DNA from: Apiosordaria backusii
Lineage: Eukaryota > Ascomycota > Sordariomycetes > Sordariales > Lasiosphaeriaceae
Assembly: GCA_030549205.1 (NCBI GenBank)
Contig: JAUKTV010000001.1
Location: 3,224,001 to 3,288,000 of the forward strand
Reading direction: 5' to 3'
DNA length: 64,000 nucleotides
The position numbers and the translations under genes were made by a program. The notes beneath the pieces are model-generated. The model was not told the origin of the DNA. It was given only the letters and a program-made list of their open reading frames with translations, and searched no databases. Below, in pieces: positions 18,398 through 29,854 of the stretch. Every line of letters starts with the position of its first letter. The first letter of the stretch is position 1.

Positions 18398-19652
18398 TCA
18401 AGGCCACCACTTCATCTTCTTGTAACTTTCAATCACCTCCTCCACCAACTCCTTCGAAATCTTGGGCTTCTCATAAGTAAAACCGACAACCTCCTCTAGC
18501 CTCGAGCCATCCATGCTCAAATCGGTATCTTTCAACAATTCCTTCTCCATGAAAGGTGTCAAAGGGCCCGGTCTGGTAATCCCAGCCTCCGCCAGCAGAT
18601 CAGCCCATGGCCCCAAAAGCTCATCGTTAACATCGTCCACCACGCTGTCGAGGTTAAGCTTGGCGAATGTGCTGATCAACGACCCCTGAAAGCCCGTGCT
18701 AATACCGAATACCTCCCCGATGATATCAGCCATGGTCCCCTGTGTCGTGACGCCCTTGTCAACAACGTTGAATGTCGGCACCTTGCCCATCTTGGCATCA
18801 TCCCACTTGACCTTTCCAGCTGTGTACCAGCCCGTGATGGCCCAGAGAGCCCGCGAGACATCGTCAATGTGAACGGTGTTTTGGCGCAAGTCCTTTGTCC
18901 AGAGCCACTTCATCTCCGACTCGAGGGCCTTGTACACCCTGGCCATGCAGAGAGCTGTAGCGACCCATTGGGACGCATATGGGCCGTACACATGGGCGAG
19001 TCGTACAATGACGAGGTTAAGCCTTTGCAGACATTAGCCTTTCAGCCCCAAGCTGCATTTTCACACGACGGAAAGAAGACTTACCCGTCAATCTTGGCCA
19101 GCTCTTCCTCCGCCTGCAGCTTGAAAACCGCAATCTTGCTCCAAGGCTTCAGCTTATCCTGCTCCTTACTCGGCGCGGAATCCGGCTTGTACACCATACC
19201 CGTGCTCAACTCCACAAAGCACTTGACACCCCTCTTGGCCGCTTCCCTCCCAACATTCAGCGACAAGTCAAATGACCGTAGCTTGTACACTTCGTCTTCC
19301 TGGGAGTAGCGGGTCTCGCCGCCGCAGTTGAACACATAGTCGAATTGCTTCCCGTCGGCGCGGTCGAATATCCTGGGGAGGGATTCTGCACCCGAATTAG
19401 TAAGTAAATAAAGGGGAAGAGAGTAGACTGAGAGAGGCGGGGGGGCATACGCTCTCTGCTCGCATCCGCCTGCACAAACTTGGCTCCTGCGCACGCTTCC
19501 TCAAACTCTGAAGGCAGCCACGCGAGCTGCGGGAGGACCTTGTCGACGATGCGCACGTCCGACGCGAGGTTGTTCTTGTGGATGTGCTGGGCCAGGAACC
19601 GGCCGATGTAGCCGAGACCGCCGATGATCAACACCGACGGTTTTTCCGCCAT
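18398..19652 (-). CDS. atypical short-chain dehydrogenase / NAD-dependent epimerase-like protein
   Basis: Exons are 19652-19451, 19385-19085 and 19022-18398 (375 aa). The introns are 65 and 62 bp, and both have a typical donor; the first has a TACTAAT branch point. The Rossmann motif GGLGYIGRF is 10 residues from the start and the NCGGETRY region follows. ELSTGMVYK and later NTVHIDDVSRALWAIT are the landmarks of extended SDRs (3-beta-HSD/epimerase group). The usual YxxxK is altered: the Lys aligns in IAVFKLQAEEEL, so Tyr is replaced by Ile. It may be a non-catalytic or altered SDR. The substrate is unknown. Confidence 0.85.
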
Positions 19653-22600
19653 GATGTCTCGTTTTTTGTCTAAACTGTCTTAAACTGGTGGAGTTTCAGG
19701 CCGGACGCAAGGGGGAGAGCGCGCGGGATTGCTAATTCGTATAACCCTCTATTTCGGTATAATCGGGAGCGTGTGTAGGTAATTAGGTTGCCCTTTTTGA
19801 AGCAAATCGTGAGGTGAGTGTGTTCGGTTCGCGAAAATGGCCAACCTGGACAAGTCTGGGGTGTGCTGTTGAAAAATTTCGTGGTTTCTGGTCGGAGCTT
19901 CCGAATGACGCAGAGGGACAAGGGAGATGGGTGTTCGAGAAATCCGGGAGGAGGGTAAACAGTCAGGGGTTCTGAAGGTTTGGTTGGTGGTCAAGTGAAC
20001 ACGAAAGAAAACGAATTGGGAGGGGGTGATGCCCAGGGATATCGACCTCTCTTGTTCGTTTGTTCGCTCGCTCCACTGTTGCTGCGAAAACCCCAAGGAA
20101 GAAGTGTTGGAAAAAACCCAAGACTTTCTCCTTTCGAGTGCAGTTGATAGATTGGGTCTTGATGTGAGTCTCTCCACTGTTTCTTTCTGATGGTTTGTTT
20201 TTTCTGTACTTTAATTAGATTTGGGTGGGTAGCGGGCCCGTTTCCCAGCTTGCTGCCGGATTAATAATGGAAGGTTGATAATAGTGTAATGTGCGAAGGG
20301 GAGCCGTTTTGAATGGGTTGCCAAGGCAAGGAAGGCCGCTGCTGGCTTGATTAACTGGGGCAGCGGTGGGTGGAGTTCTTATGCAAACCGCAGATGGTCA
20401 GAAGGCAGAAATACTGGACCAGGACGGTTGTCTGTCACGAGTGTAATTGCCCGAGATATAGTGGGAGGATGAGTGACAAGAGTGTGGGTGATCAGATCTG
20501 ATATTGTAACCTTCAAGTCATCAAGCATGGATGGTACGACCTGTCATTCTTTGCAAAGTTCATCCGAACTGTGTCCTGCTGTCAGTCTGCCGCAGATGTC
20601 TCTCCTTTCGGCCGCACGGGGTCCCCGGTGGACCTAGCTTGGCTTCAGCTGCTCCCGTCTCCTTCCCATCCCATCGTAAACTCTGCTGCATACAGGTCCC
20701 AACGACTCTCCCAAAAGCTGCACCGCTGTGTCCAGAAACAGATGGCATCAAGGGTTGCACAGCATCCACAAGAGACACGCCGGCACCGCCAGCCCGAAAC
20801 ACAGGGCATCCAACGTCCCACAAGCAACACCCTGCCCCTGCTGCATCTGGGCGTGGGTGAGTCTCTCTGATACCCTCAGCAACACTCACGAGACACAGCG
20901 TATCGCGCGGTTAACCTGTCCGGCAAAAGGATCATCCACTGAATGCAGGTTGGGAGGTCTGTGTGGTTGCGTTTACGATTCCTGTCTATTTCTGCGCCTC
21001 TGCATTCTCTGGGTTAAAGATCGCCTTGGCCTCCCCAACCTTCCCCCTTTCTGAGCCAAGCTGCTGCTGCCCCATTTTCACGATTGAAGGCTTCAGGACT
21101 TTCTTCTTCCAGCAGGTCGATTTGGAAATTTGTCATTTCACAAATTACTGGTCGGTGAGGTTCCTGCACCGCGCCGTACACGGGATATCAACATCATCTC
21201 GCCGCCTCGGGCCGTCGGGGTTCTTCCTAGAGGTCAGATGCCAGGAACAAGGTGGTGACGGCACACTCCGCCAAGGAGAATCCCTTCCCGCTCAGGGGCA
21301 AACGCCCTCCCAGTGATCCCGCCTCCTGCATGAGGCGCTATCAATTTCTTCTGGAAGCCTTCCCAGATCGGCCAGCTTTGGGTTGCATGGCGTCTCCCAA
21401 TGAAACAGTCTTTGAGTCAGGTGCGCTTTGGGAAAAAGACACAACAACGGTTCGAGGTTTTACGAGGATGATGAAGTTTTGAGTGATGACAATTCCCAAA
21501 ACGTCAATTTGATGTTTTTATTGAAATTTTTGTTGCCGTGATTCAGGGGCATCCCATTCCGACTGGAATCTCGCTGATTTTTTTCAGGTCCTTGGAAGCT
21601 CAAGCTGATACAACAATAGATTACCGAGCCGATGTCCCGTGTCCATCATGATGAGCCTTGTCAGCCCGAAAAAAACTTTTGGCATTTATGTACATGCACC
21701 AAACAGGGAAACTGCTGGTCAATGCGTTTGATGCGTTTGCCAGGGCAGCGCGCAACTCCGGCCGAGGAGACGGGTACAACTGGATAGCCTCATCATTAAC
21801 GGGAGACTGTGTGTCACGTTGGCTGGTGCCTTACTCAGTCACCTCACCTCGCTGATTACTATTCTCTTTGCTGACCGCAATTGTGGCCAATTCTATCCAC
21901 CCAGATTCCATGTTCATCCCAAAATCAAAGTCTAGATCTTCCAAATAAACACGCCTTCGGCGTTGCTGGATATTCATGGCCTCCCTGCCCCCAACCTATT
22001 CTGCAACTAGTATTCGCTGTTGTAAGCGAGGGAACAGCGCCGTGGCGTCAAACTTCTCCATGCTGGGCCTTCGCTCCTCCCGAGCAAAAGCAATATATGA
22101 GGAGCGGGAAAACGTTCATGATGGTGGCATCATGCTTCGGTAGTGGTCATCGCTCATGATAAAGTCGGTGAAGGCTCTACAGCCATTGACAACTCGTTAC
22201 AAGCGAAACCCTTCGGCGTTCGGGGGATCTCTAACCAAAGTGTAAAGCCGACTATAACTTCAGCCCACCGGAGGAACCTCCGATGAGGCATGTGAAGCGT
22301 GGCTACCTACCCACCCCCACCGACGTAGCCTCCCTTCAAGTCTGTTCCCACCAACCTGGAACGAGCCCTGCAGATGTCGGTACCAAAGTCCAGGCCGTCT
22401 TGGAACACCTGACAACGCGGAGATCTCAAAGTTCCAACCTTGCCTCCCACATCATGCAGTTCAAGAAGATATCAGGACCGACAGTCCGTCCGTGTCGCAT
22501 GCAGGTACCGCCGTGTGTGTTGCGGCTAAAACCGTTCGGCCCTCGCGTTAGCTCGGACATCATCGTCACTTGGGACCTACTGCAGAATACACGTGGAAGC

Positions 22601-23080
22601 TAAACCAATATTAGCGATGACGGAGTGTCCAGACCCAGAGGATTTCAATACCAAGGTAAGGGAAGGCCGAAAATAGGAACATGCCAATTTCCCCCAGAGT
22701 TTCTCGCCGTTATCTCGTGACGCAATAGTCGATCTTTGCGGCATACCTAAAACGGTTAATAGCAACGGCATCGAGGCTCTCGGCCTTGATGTCAACGCCT
22801 GTTCGGGCTGGTTTGGCCAACTGGGCCAAGCATCACGGCCCTCATGTTTTCCCAGCTGAACCAAAGTTGTCTCGGGCCACCCGGAAACGAAACTGACACC
22901 TACCCAAGACAATGGTTCAGCCTCTTTCATTATGAGGAAATGGCTTCAAGACCCCCGGATGAAAATTGATAATGATGTCAAGAAATCTCAATATGTCGCT
23001 AATTCAGAGACAAACAACAACCCGAATCTACATCACCACCTTCCCCCCAATCTATCCACAACATCACGATCCACACGTTC
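19653..23080. other. 3.4 kb gene-poor stretch
   Basis: The largest unexplained interval in the window. Open frames of 60-140 codons exist on both strands (19749-20177, 20531-21482, 22577-22930) but none shows a known domain, consistent codon bias or linked splice sites. Part of it must be promoter for the SDR gene starting at 19652 and 3' flank for the capping protein gene. A spliced non-coding transcript or decayed gene is possible. Confidence 0.4.
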
Positions 23081-24067
23081 TCATCTCCGCATGCTCCCAA
23101 TCAACTCCCTCTGCGTTTCCCTGTCTTTCTGCCCCTGGCTCAAGCTCCCAATGCTCCTCAAATCACCCACCACGTCCTTCGCCTTGCCAAAATAAACCTC
23201 TTGAAGCAAGTTGCGCATCTTGAGCTCCATGTCCTCGACGAGGCGGCCAATGTTGGCAATGTGGCTCTCGTCGCTGTCAACGGGCAGGTCCTGCTCGACT
23301 TGGCGCGTCATGTTGCCTGACAGGTCAACTTCTCCGAGGGAGGCGCCCTTGGTGGCGAGGGTGAGGATGACGGTAGAGGTGAGGCGGTAGTTGGAGGTGC
23401 GGCCGCGCTCCGAGGCTTCAAAGACGTGGATCGAGTCCCAGACGCCCGAGGTGGTGGTGTCGCCTTGTGGGGAGGCTATAATAATTTTCCTCCTGTCAGC
23501 ATGTATGCACGTATATAGATAAAAATCGAAGAAGAAAAAAACAAACCCTTCTTCAACAGAACCACCCCCGCGAAGCCATCGTCCAAATTCCAGAAGTATA
23601 CCGAGCTCACACCCCCCTCGTAGTACAGCTCCCTGTAGACGTCAAACGCCTCGTTGGCCTTGATCTCCATTTTTCTTACGCGCTCCCCGGGGACGGCGCC
23701 CTCGCCGGCACCTTCATTGCTGCCTCCTGCACCGACACCGCCGGCGCCGGCTTCGTCGAGGGGGGGGTCGAACTGGTTGGACCAGGGGGAGCGGTAGGAG
23801 TCGCCGTCGCGGTTGTAGTCGCACAAGAGGTAGTCGCGGCCGGTTTGCTTGCAGCGCTGGACGGTGAGGGGCTGGTCAACGGAGGAGAGGAGCTCCTCGG
23901 CGAGGTCGGGGTGGAGGGAGATGATGTTGGAGAGGTGCTCGGTGGTGTGTTTTGGGTTGAGGCGGCGGAGGAGGTCCCTGTTTGTCACTTGGTTAGTATT
24001 GGAGTGGGCTGGACGGGGGGAGGGCCAAAGCCTACAGTGCCGAGTCAAAGGGGTCGGGGGAGGACAT
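23081..24067 (-). CDS. CAP2: F-actin-capping protein subunit beta
   Basis: Exons are 24067-24036, 23977-23547 and 23475-23081 (285 aa). With the alpha subunit it caps actin barbed ends. Family landmarks are SALDLLRRLNPKHTTEHLSNI at the N-terminus, YLLCDYNRDGDSYRSPWSN, NEAFDVYRELYYEGGVSSVYFW and the C-terminal MTRQVEQDLP...HIANIGRLVEDMELKMRNLLQEVYFGK. The first exon is only 32 nt, and its GTAGGC donor and the GTTTGT donor of exon 2 are non-optimal but keep frame. A Gly/Ala-rich insertion near residue 90 is not part of the core fold. Confidence 0.95.
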
Positions 24068-24478
24068 TGTGACGGCGGTTCTTTGATTGTAACTATTAGC
24101 TGTGGTTGTAGGTCACCTTTGGGTAGTTAAACGTCCAGCGGGGTCGGGTCGGAGGTGAGCTCTCCCCCAGACACACGGCGGCGGCCTGAAAGCCGTTGTG
24201 GGGAAATCATGGCGGGGCGGCCTGTCAGGGGTGGGCTCGTGCGCTGCGTTTCGGACAGGGGTCCCCTAATTGCCTGCCGGGGTGTTCATCTCACTGTACA
24301 CAGTACGTCAACGTCAACAATGCTGTGTTCCTGAGCCTTATCAAATTCAAAGCGATGGTCTTGATGGTCAGAAATTGGCATCATGGCATCTCAAAAGGCA
24401 CCATCCGGGGACGCAGTGGTGGAGGAAAATGGAAAGAATAGTGCATCAGGGCTGAGCCTCGATTCAAATGGTCCAGGC
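24068..24478. other. divergent promoter of CAP2 and ALG12
   Basis: 411 bp between two divergent start codons. No coding or RNA feature is recognised. Confidence 0.4.
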
Positions 24479-26124
24479 ATGAGATTGCTGGGTGAGTGAG
24501 CTTCATGTTCAAAATTCGAGATTCAACTAACAAAATCATAGATACCATTCTGTCAGCTTCAATACCAACCCTCATCCTCATCCATCTCATCATAGCCCCT
24601 TACACCAAAGTCGAGGAATCATTCAACATCCAGGCCACCCATGATGTCCTCGTCTACGGTACACCCACCTCCAACATCCATAGCAAGCTCTCCAACACTT
24701 ACGACCACTTCACTTTTCCCGGCGCCGTCCCCCGAACCTTTGTCGGCCCGGTGCTGTTAGCAGGCATCTCACAACCCATCATCCTCCTCTTCGGTTTCCA
24801 ACACGCCCAATTCATCGTCCGCGCCTTGCTAGGTCTCTTTAATGCCTTCAGCCTCCATATCTTTACCCGCAACCTCCGCCAAGCCTACGGCCCAGCCACA
24901 GCAAGATGGTATCTCCTCCTCCAATCGAGCCAATTCCACGTCTTGTTCTATGCGTCCCGCACGCTCCCGAATATGTTCGCCTTTGGCCTCACCACCCTCG
25001 CAAGTTCCTACCTGCTCCCCAATCCCAAGAATAACAAATCCACCCCTCGCCGCCAACGCCTAGCAATTACGATGTTCGTCTTCGCCGCGGTGATCTTCCG
25101 ATCTGAAGTCGCCTTGCTCCTCGCTACCAACCTCCTTTACCTGATCTTACTCCCCGCCATCTCAATAGAACAAATCATCTTCCCTTTTTTGGCCTTTTTC
25201 GTCATCGCCCTGGCAACCTCAGTCCCGATCGACAGTTACTTCTGGCAAAAACCCCTCTGGCCAGAACTATGGGGGTTCTTCTACAACGTCGTGGAGAAGA
25301 AAGCATCAAACTGGGGCACTTCGCCATGGTATTACTACTTCATCTCGGCAATCCCAAGGCTACTAGTCAACCCCCTCTCTTACACGGTTCTCATCCCTTA
25401 TTCCCTCTACCACCCAGCCCTAAGCCCCGCAGCAAAGAAGCTCGTTATTCCCTCGTTACTTTTTGTAGCGATTTACTCATTGCAACCGCACAAAGAGGCG
25501 AGGTTCATCTTTTATGTTGTCCCCTCCCTCACAGCAGCCGCTGCCCTAGGAGCGGCGGCCCTCTCCCGAAAATCTCAGCTTTTTACCATTGTCCTGTTTG
25601 GTTCGGTGCTGGCCTCGTTCGCTATCTCAAGTGGGATGTTACTGGTATCATCGCTCAACTACCCCGGCGGCGAGGCGCTTTCCTACCTTGCCACCAGCTT
25701 GGCTGGGTCATCGTCCACCAACCCGGGAGAGGTTGTACCGATACATGCAGATGTGCTGAGCTGCATGACGGGGGTGACACTTTTTGGGTCGTCGGCGGGG
25801 GCGGGGTCGGGGTTTCCGAAACTGGAGCCGGATGGGGGGTTGATTTTTCATGATGGGAGGGGGAGGGGGAAGGGGAATAAGGGGGTGGTGATTAAAGTGG
25901 ATAAGACGGAGGAGGAGGGGGAGTTGGCGCAGGGGGAGTTTTGGAGGGGGTTTAGGTATGTCTTGACGGAGGATCCGGAGAGGGTTAAGGGGTGGAGTAA
26001 AGGGGTGGTGAAGTGGGAGACGGTGGGGGTTGTGAGGGGGTTTGGGGGGGTGGAGGTTTTGAGGCCGGGGCAGACGGGGATGGAAAGGGAAGAAGAGGTT
26101 AATGTTGTGGGGAAGGGGGGATAG
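24479..26124 (+). CDS. ALG12: dolichyl-P-Man:Man7GlcNAc2-PP-dolichol alpha-1,6-mannosyltransferase
   Basis: Exons are 24479-24491 and 24542-26124 (531 aa). The first exon is 13 nt (MRLLD...); the 50 bp intron has GTGAGT, CTAAC and ATAG. It adds the eighth mannose to the dolichol-linked N-glycan precursor in the ER lumen. The GT22 signature is APYTKVEESFNIQATHD near residue 25, then DHFTFPGAVPRTFVGP. Multiple hydrophobic membrane segments follow, and HKEARFIFYVVP is the conserved C-terminal half motif. The last 120 codons are encoded by a very G-rich strand and look poorly conserved. An in-frame ATG at 24505 lies within the intron and is not used. Confidence 0.93.
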
Positions 26125-26398
26125 TGGAGGGTGTGAAGGAGAAGGTGAGGAAGCTGACGGGGGGTTGGTGGGTTGGGCCGAAGATGGTGGATAGGATTTG
26201 GATATTGAGACGGGGGAGGAGTGGGAAGGGGGGTTGGCAGGGGCGGGAGGAGAGTTCATGAGGTTTTGTTGTAAGTTAGATGTTAGTAGATATACCGGTT
26301 TCTTCAATTGCCACCGCATCAGGCCGCACATATTGCAATCTTTACGCTGTCACCAGTCGACTGCTTGGTGTCTCCGTAGGATAAGAATAAGGTAAGAA

Positions 26399-26487
26399 GA
26401 AAGCGCAGAGAATCAGTACATGCAGGTGGTCAACTTTCATCAAGATCCGGATGAACTGACCACCAGGCAAAGGTAGCTACTTCGCTG
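26399..26487 (-). ncRNA. structured small RNA, dispersed unit 10
   Basis: The start CAGCGAAGTAGCT is at 26487. The closing strand CTGCGCT (26408-26402) pairs with AGCGAAG with one mismatch. The body contains a long hairpin: GGTGGTCA pairs with TGACCACC, and inside it TTCATC pairs with GATGAA. The upstream TATA (26517-26514) and TTGAGTTTGG match unit 8. The T-rich terminator is weak (TTTCTTCTT). It shows that the family is dispersed 22 kb away from the main cluster. Confidence 0.6.
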
Positions 26488-26513
26488 GAAATAAGTGGCC
26501 AAACTCAATTTTG

Positions 26514-26517
26514 TATA
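26514..26517 (-). promoter_or_regulatory. TATA-like box of unit 10
   Basis: The GTATAC core on the minus strand begins 30 nt before the CAGCG start of unit 10, the same spacing as in the main cluster. Confidence 0.5.
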
Positions 26518-26707
26518 CTGGACCGACTCACTTCCTGTTTGGCTTTCTATGCTTGCGAGTTTACTTCCATTGGGTGTGAGGATCTTGATTAGGCGGCTTA
26601 GAAACATGTACTTATATGAGAAGCGCTGAACAAGCATAAAGAGATAGTAGTTTGCAGAGGACTTGGGTTGGGAGTCTAAGTCGAAGGTGCTTTCAAAGTC
26701 AGGTCAT

Positions 26708-26780
26708 CAGCGAAGTAGCTAACAAGCAATAACATCTCAGTGGCCTGCCTGCGCACCTGATTGAGTAGAAGCCTTCGCTT
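26708..26780 (+). ncRNA. structured small RNA, dispersed unit 11
   Basis: The only copy on the plus strand. It starts CAGCGAAGTAGCTA at 26708, and AGCGAAG pairs perfectly with CTTCGCT at 26773-26779. A CTCA/TGAG pairing lies inside. It is divergent from unit 10, with 220 bp between starts. No good TATA is seen 30 nt upstream and the first T5 run is at 26826-26830, so this copy may be inactive. Confidence 0.55.
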
Positions 26781-27154
26781 CCAACCTATCTTGTGAGATA
26801 TGGGCCTTTGAGTCTTTATCTGTTCTTTTTGCATTCACTGCTGGGAAACATGTAATGCGTCCTCGGTCCGTCTTTATAAGGTATGTTATCGTCCTTATGT
26901 GTTCAACGAACTAGACATTATTGGTATAGACCTATGTCTGCATCTTTAACAGGTATATCTACATTTTAGAAGGCGCTAGCGGTTGCCTCATATGCGTATT
27001 ACACTATAATAAACCCTTCAAAAAAGGTATAAACAATCACCCTCACTTTTCACCCCATCCTTCTCAAATCCACCCATTCTCCCTTTCCGCACTTACACCA
27101 ACCCCCTTACCCAACCCAACCCCCCTCCTCCCCTCCCTCCCCTCCCTAAAAACA

Positions 27155-29854
27155 TCAACAACCACAACCTCCCCCCCTTCTCCAAATAAACCACATCCCC
27201 ACTCCCCCCATCCACCTCCCCCCCTCCCCCAACCTCTCAAGACAGTGATAGTTCTTCCCCCGCAACCCCTTCTTACTCCTCTCCAATTCCTCCTCATCCA
27301 ACCAGGTAATATTCACCTCAACCACTCTACTCCCCCTCTTAACCCCCTTCCTTCTCTCCTCCTCAGCAATCACATCAAGAAAAATATCTAGTTTTCCAGT
27401 GGTATAAACCGGCGGCGGAGCGCCTGCACCCCACCTATCCATCCGAACACAGGTCGTTTTCCCACGACAGAGCATGATTTTGCCTTGCTGCAGCAGCTCG
27501 GATGATTCAACGTCCGCTTGCTCGCGCCTGCCATTGCCAGCGCCGGCTCCCGCTCCCGCACGTCGAGTCTCACGTTCGCTGGCGAGTTCCTTCCCGCCCC
27601 GTCGCGACTTTGCCTTTCTCGTCGTCTCTGAGCGGTGGCTGACCTCTGCCAACTTGGTCGATGTTTGACTGGCGGGGTTTGTTAGTTTTTGATCATTTTC
27701 CAACTCTTCCGAGGATAACTCTCGAGATTGGTTGAACAGCTCGAGGTTGGCGGTTGTGAGTTTCTTTGGGCCGTCTTCCACGTTGCTGCCAAGCCGTAGT
27801 GATTCGGTTGGCTGCTCTGATTTGGGATTGCTGGCTGTACTAGTCGATCTAGTGCCCTCTTCGACTCGATATTTTCTGCCCTTGTTGATGACCTCGGGCT
27901 CGGGTCTCAACGGCGGCAGGACAATGCGGCTGAGTCTTTGGGGTGGCTTTCCCGCCGGGTTATGGGATGAATCTTGCTTCATGGTGGCGGGCTTTTTGAG
28001 CTGATCGACTGGTTGAGAAATATTGTCTGTCAATGCTGGGAATCTCTCGTCTGGTAGAGAGGAGGTCTTGAGAGCTGTTGAAGTGACCTCGGCTGATTCT
28101 GGAGGGGACTCGGGAGGTGTTGGAGGGGACTGAAGAGCTTCTGGAGGAGATACAACAGGCATTGGACTGAATATAGCTCTTGTAGGCGATTCCAGAAGCG
28201 TTGAAGACGACTCACGAGTAGGCGGTTGATCAGGAATCTTTTCGTCGCGACTGTCCACTGGTGAGTCGTTCGGCTGAGCGAGTCGAGATTTTGAAGGTCC
28301 CGGAGTCGCAGGCGGCTGGTCCGGCAGTATCTTCGGACGGCGCCCCGGTGATTCCCCGAATAATTGCCCCGGTAGTTGCCCGGGTGGTTGATGAAGCTTC
28401 TGTACCGGGCTGGCCTGTGGAGCCGGTACCGTCGGCGCAGCGACGCCTTCGAGGGACGACATCAACGTCGAAAATAGGCAAATTGTGCTCTCATTTTGAT
28501 TGAGATCCAAGACCCGTTCCCGATCAGGAAAGTCTTTCAACTCCTGGACCACGTTCCTGATCTGATTCTGCAAAGCTTTATCAAACTGGGTGTGTACGTT
28601 GTTGAGAGAAGGTATCGGTGGGACCCTCCAGCCTGTGTACAGTCTCCCATGGCTCTTGGGCACATAGAACATCCCATGAACTTGAATGAACAAGTTGCAC
28701 AGATAACAGGCGTCTTTGTTGGAGCAAATCACACGGGGTTTCCTTGGAACCGGGTGGAGTTCATAGTGCGTCACTATTTGCACTTCGGCATGAACTTTGG
28801 ACTCCGTTAATACTTTCTTCGCGGTCTTTTTCAACACCGCATCAGCCGTTGTTGGGTCTGTCTTGACTCGTTGGCATATCTTTTTGACATTCAGAGGCAA
28901 GGGGCCACCATCATGACACCGCACAAGACATTCTGATAGACGGTTGACGCCCTCCGTGTTTGGGTTCCTCAAAAACACTTCTGAGTCCAGACTGACTGTC
29001 ATGACCTCGGTATGTTGAAAAAGCATGCTTCTCTTCGCCAGCTGAATCAAGAAGTGCGAGCTCTCGTAGTATCTGGCAATCTTACTCAGCCGAGTAACAA
29101 ATCCAGTCTTTGTTGTTGGGTGGATATCCAACCCCGAGAACAAGCTGTCAAACTTGGTGCTTTCTCTGAGTTGGGATGCTGTTTGAACAATGCGTCTAAG
29201 ACGACCTGTCAAAGTCGTTATGTTGCAAGTCTTTAGTTGCTCAAGGTGATTGACCAAACCTAACGCCAGGTTGATGAAGCTCTTGGCTTCTGCTTGACGC
29301 TTCTTGGGGAAGCTGTGTTGACTAACAGCATCAATGATTTGCTGAATAGGAGAACCAAAAAAGGTCTTTTCTTTTGTATTCTGCACGCCAGCCCGCTGAA
29401 CCCCAAGGCGAGAAAACAGTCGATGTTGTGACATGTTGAGTATCGCGGTTAAGACTTGGTATTGTACTTGGTTGTTTGAGTCTGTGAGGGCGCGGGAGAG
29501 GCATTTGAGGATCTTTTGTAATCCGTCTCTGATCTTTCCCAACTTAACCTCTGCGCTCTCTGGGCACTCCTTGTTGATAGCCACCACAACACGAACTCCC
29601 TTGTGCTTTGATAACTCCTCCACACAGACTGCCACGACATGGTTGGGATCATCGGATATTGCGGACAGAAACGCTAGGGTGCTTGCCAAACTGACTTCGG
29701 CTTCGAATGACAAGACTCGTCCAGGATTGGGTGGTGACTCGGAATATGGTGGTCTATTGATCAAGGGAGCGTATGAAGGGGGACTGAGAATTGAAAGGAG
29801 TGCAATATTTTCAGCACAACAGAGCGCTTGCTGGCGCTGCTCATCTGAGAGCAT
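27155..29854 (-). CDS. OTT_1508-like deaminase domain protein
   Basis: A single exon of 899 aa from the ATG at 29854. The centre holds a zinc-dependent deaminase signature: VHAEVQIVTHYE (His-Ala-Glu, zinc ligand and proton shuttle) followed by CSNKDACYLCNLFI (Cys-x-x-Cys ligands), then VPKSHGRLYTGW. This order is typical of the fungal OTT_1508-like deaminase family, whose substrates (possibly nucleic acids) are unproven. The C-terminal 400 residues are Pro/Ser-rich and probably disordered, with repeated ESPP-like phrases. A CTACAG acceptor-like site at about 29864 leaves open a short upstream exon. It lies next to the dispersed RNA units 10-11. Confidence 0.8.
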   Translation of the reverse strand: MLSDEQRQQALCCAENIALLSILSPPSYAPLINRPPYSESPPNPGRVLSFEAEVSLASTLAFLSAISDDPNHVVAVCVEELSKHKGVRVVVAINKECPESAEVKLGKIRDGLQKILKCLSRALTDSNNQVQYQVLTAILNMSQHRLFSRLGVQRAGVQNTKEKTFFGSPIQQIIDAVSQHSFPKKRQAEAKSFINLALGLVNHLEQLKTCNITTLTGRLRRIVQTASQLRESTKFDSLFSGLDIHPTTKTGFVTRLSKIARYYESSHFLIQLAKRSMLFQHTEVMTVSLDSEVFLRNPNTEGVNRLSECLVRCHDGGPLPLNVKKICQRVKTDPTTADAVLKKTAKKVLTESKVHAEVQIVTHYELHPVPRKPRVICSNKDACYLCNLFIQVHGMFYVPKSHGRLYTGWRVPPIPSLNNVHTQFDKALQNQIRNVVQELKDFPDRERVLDLNQNESTICLFSTLMSSLEGVAAPTVPAPQASPVQKLHQPPGQLPGQLFGESPGRRPKILPDQPPATPGPSKSRLAQPNDSPVDSRDEKIPDQPPTRESSSTLLESPTRAIFSPMPVVSPPEALQSPPTPPESPPESAEVTSTALKTSSLPDERFPALTDNISQPVDQLKKPATMKQDSSHNPAGKPPQRLSRIVLPPLRPEPEVINKGRKYRVEEGTRSTSTASNPKSEQPTESLRLGSNVEDGPKKLTTANLELFNQSRELSSEELENDQKLTNPASQTSTKLAEVSHRSETTRKAKSRRGGKELASERETRRAGAGAGAGNGRREQADVESSELLQQGKIMLCRGKTTCVRMDRWGAGAPPPVYTTGKLDIFLDVIAEEERRKGVKRGSRVVEVNITWLDEEELERSKKGLRGKNYHCLERLGEGGRWMGGVGMWFIWRRGGGCGC

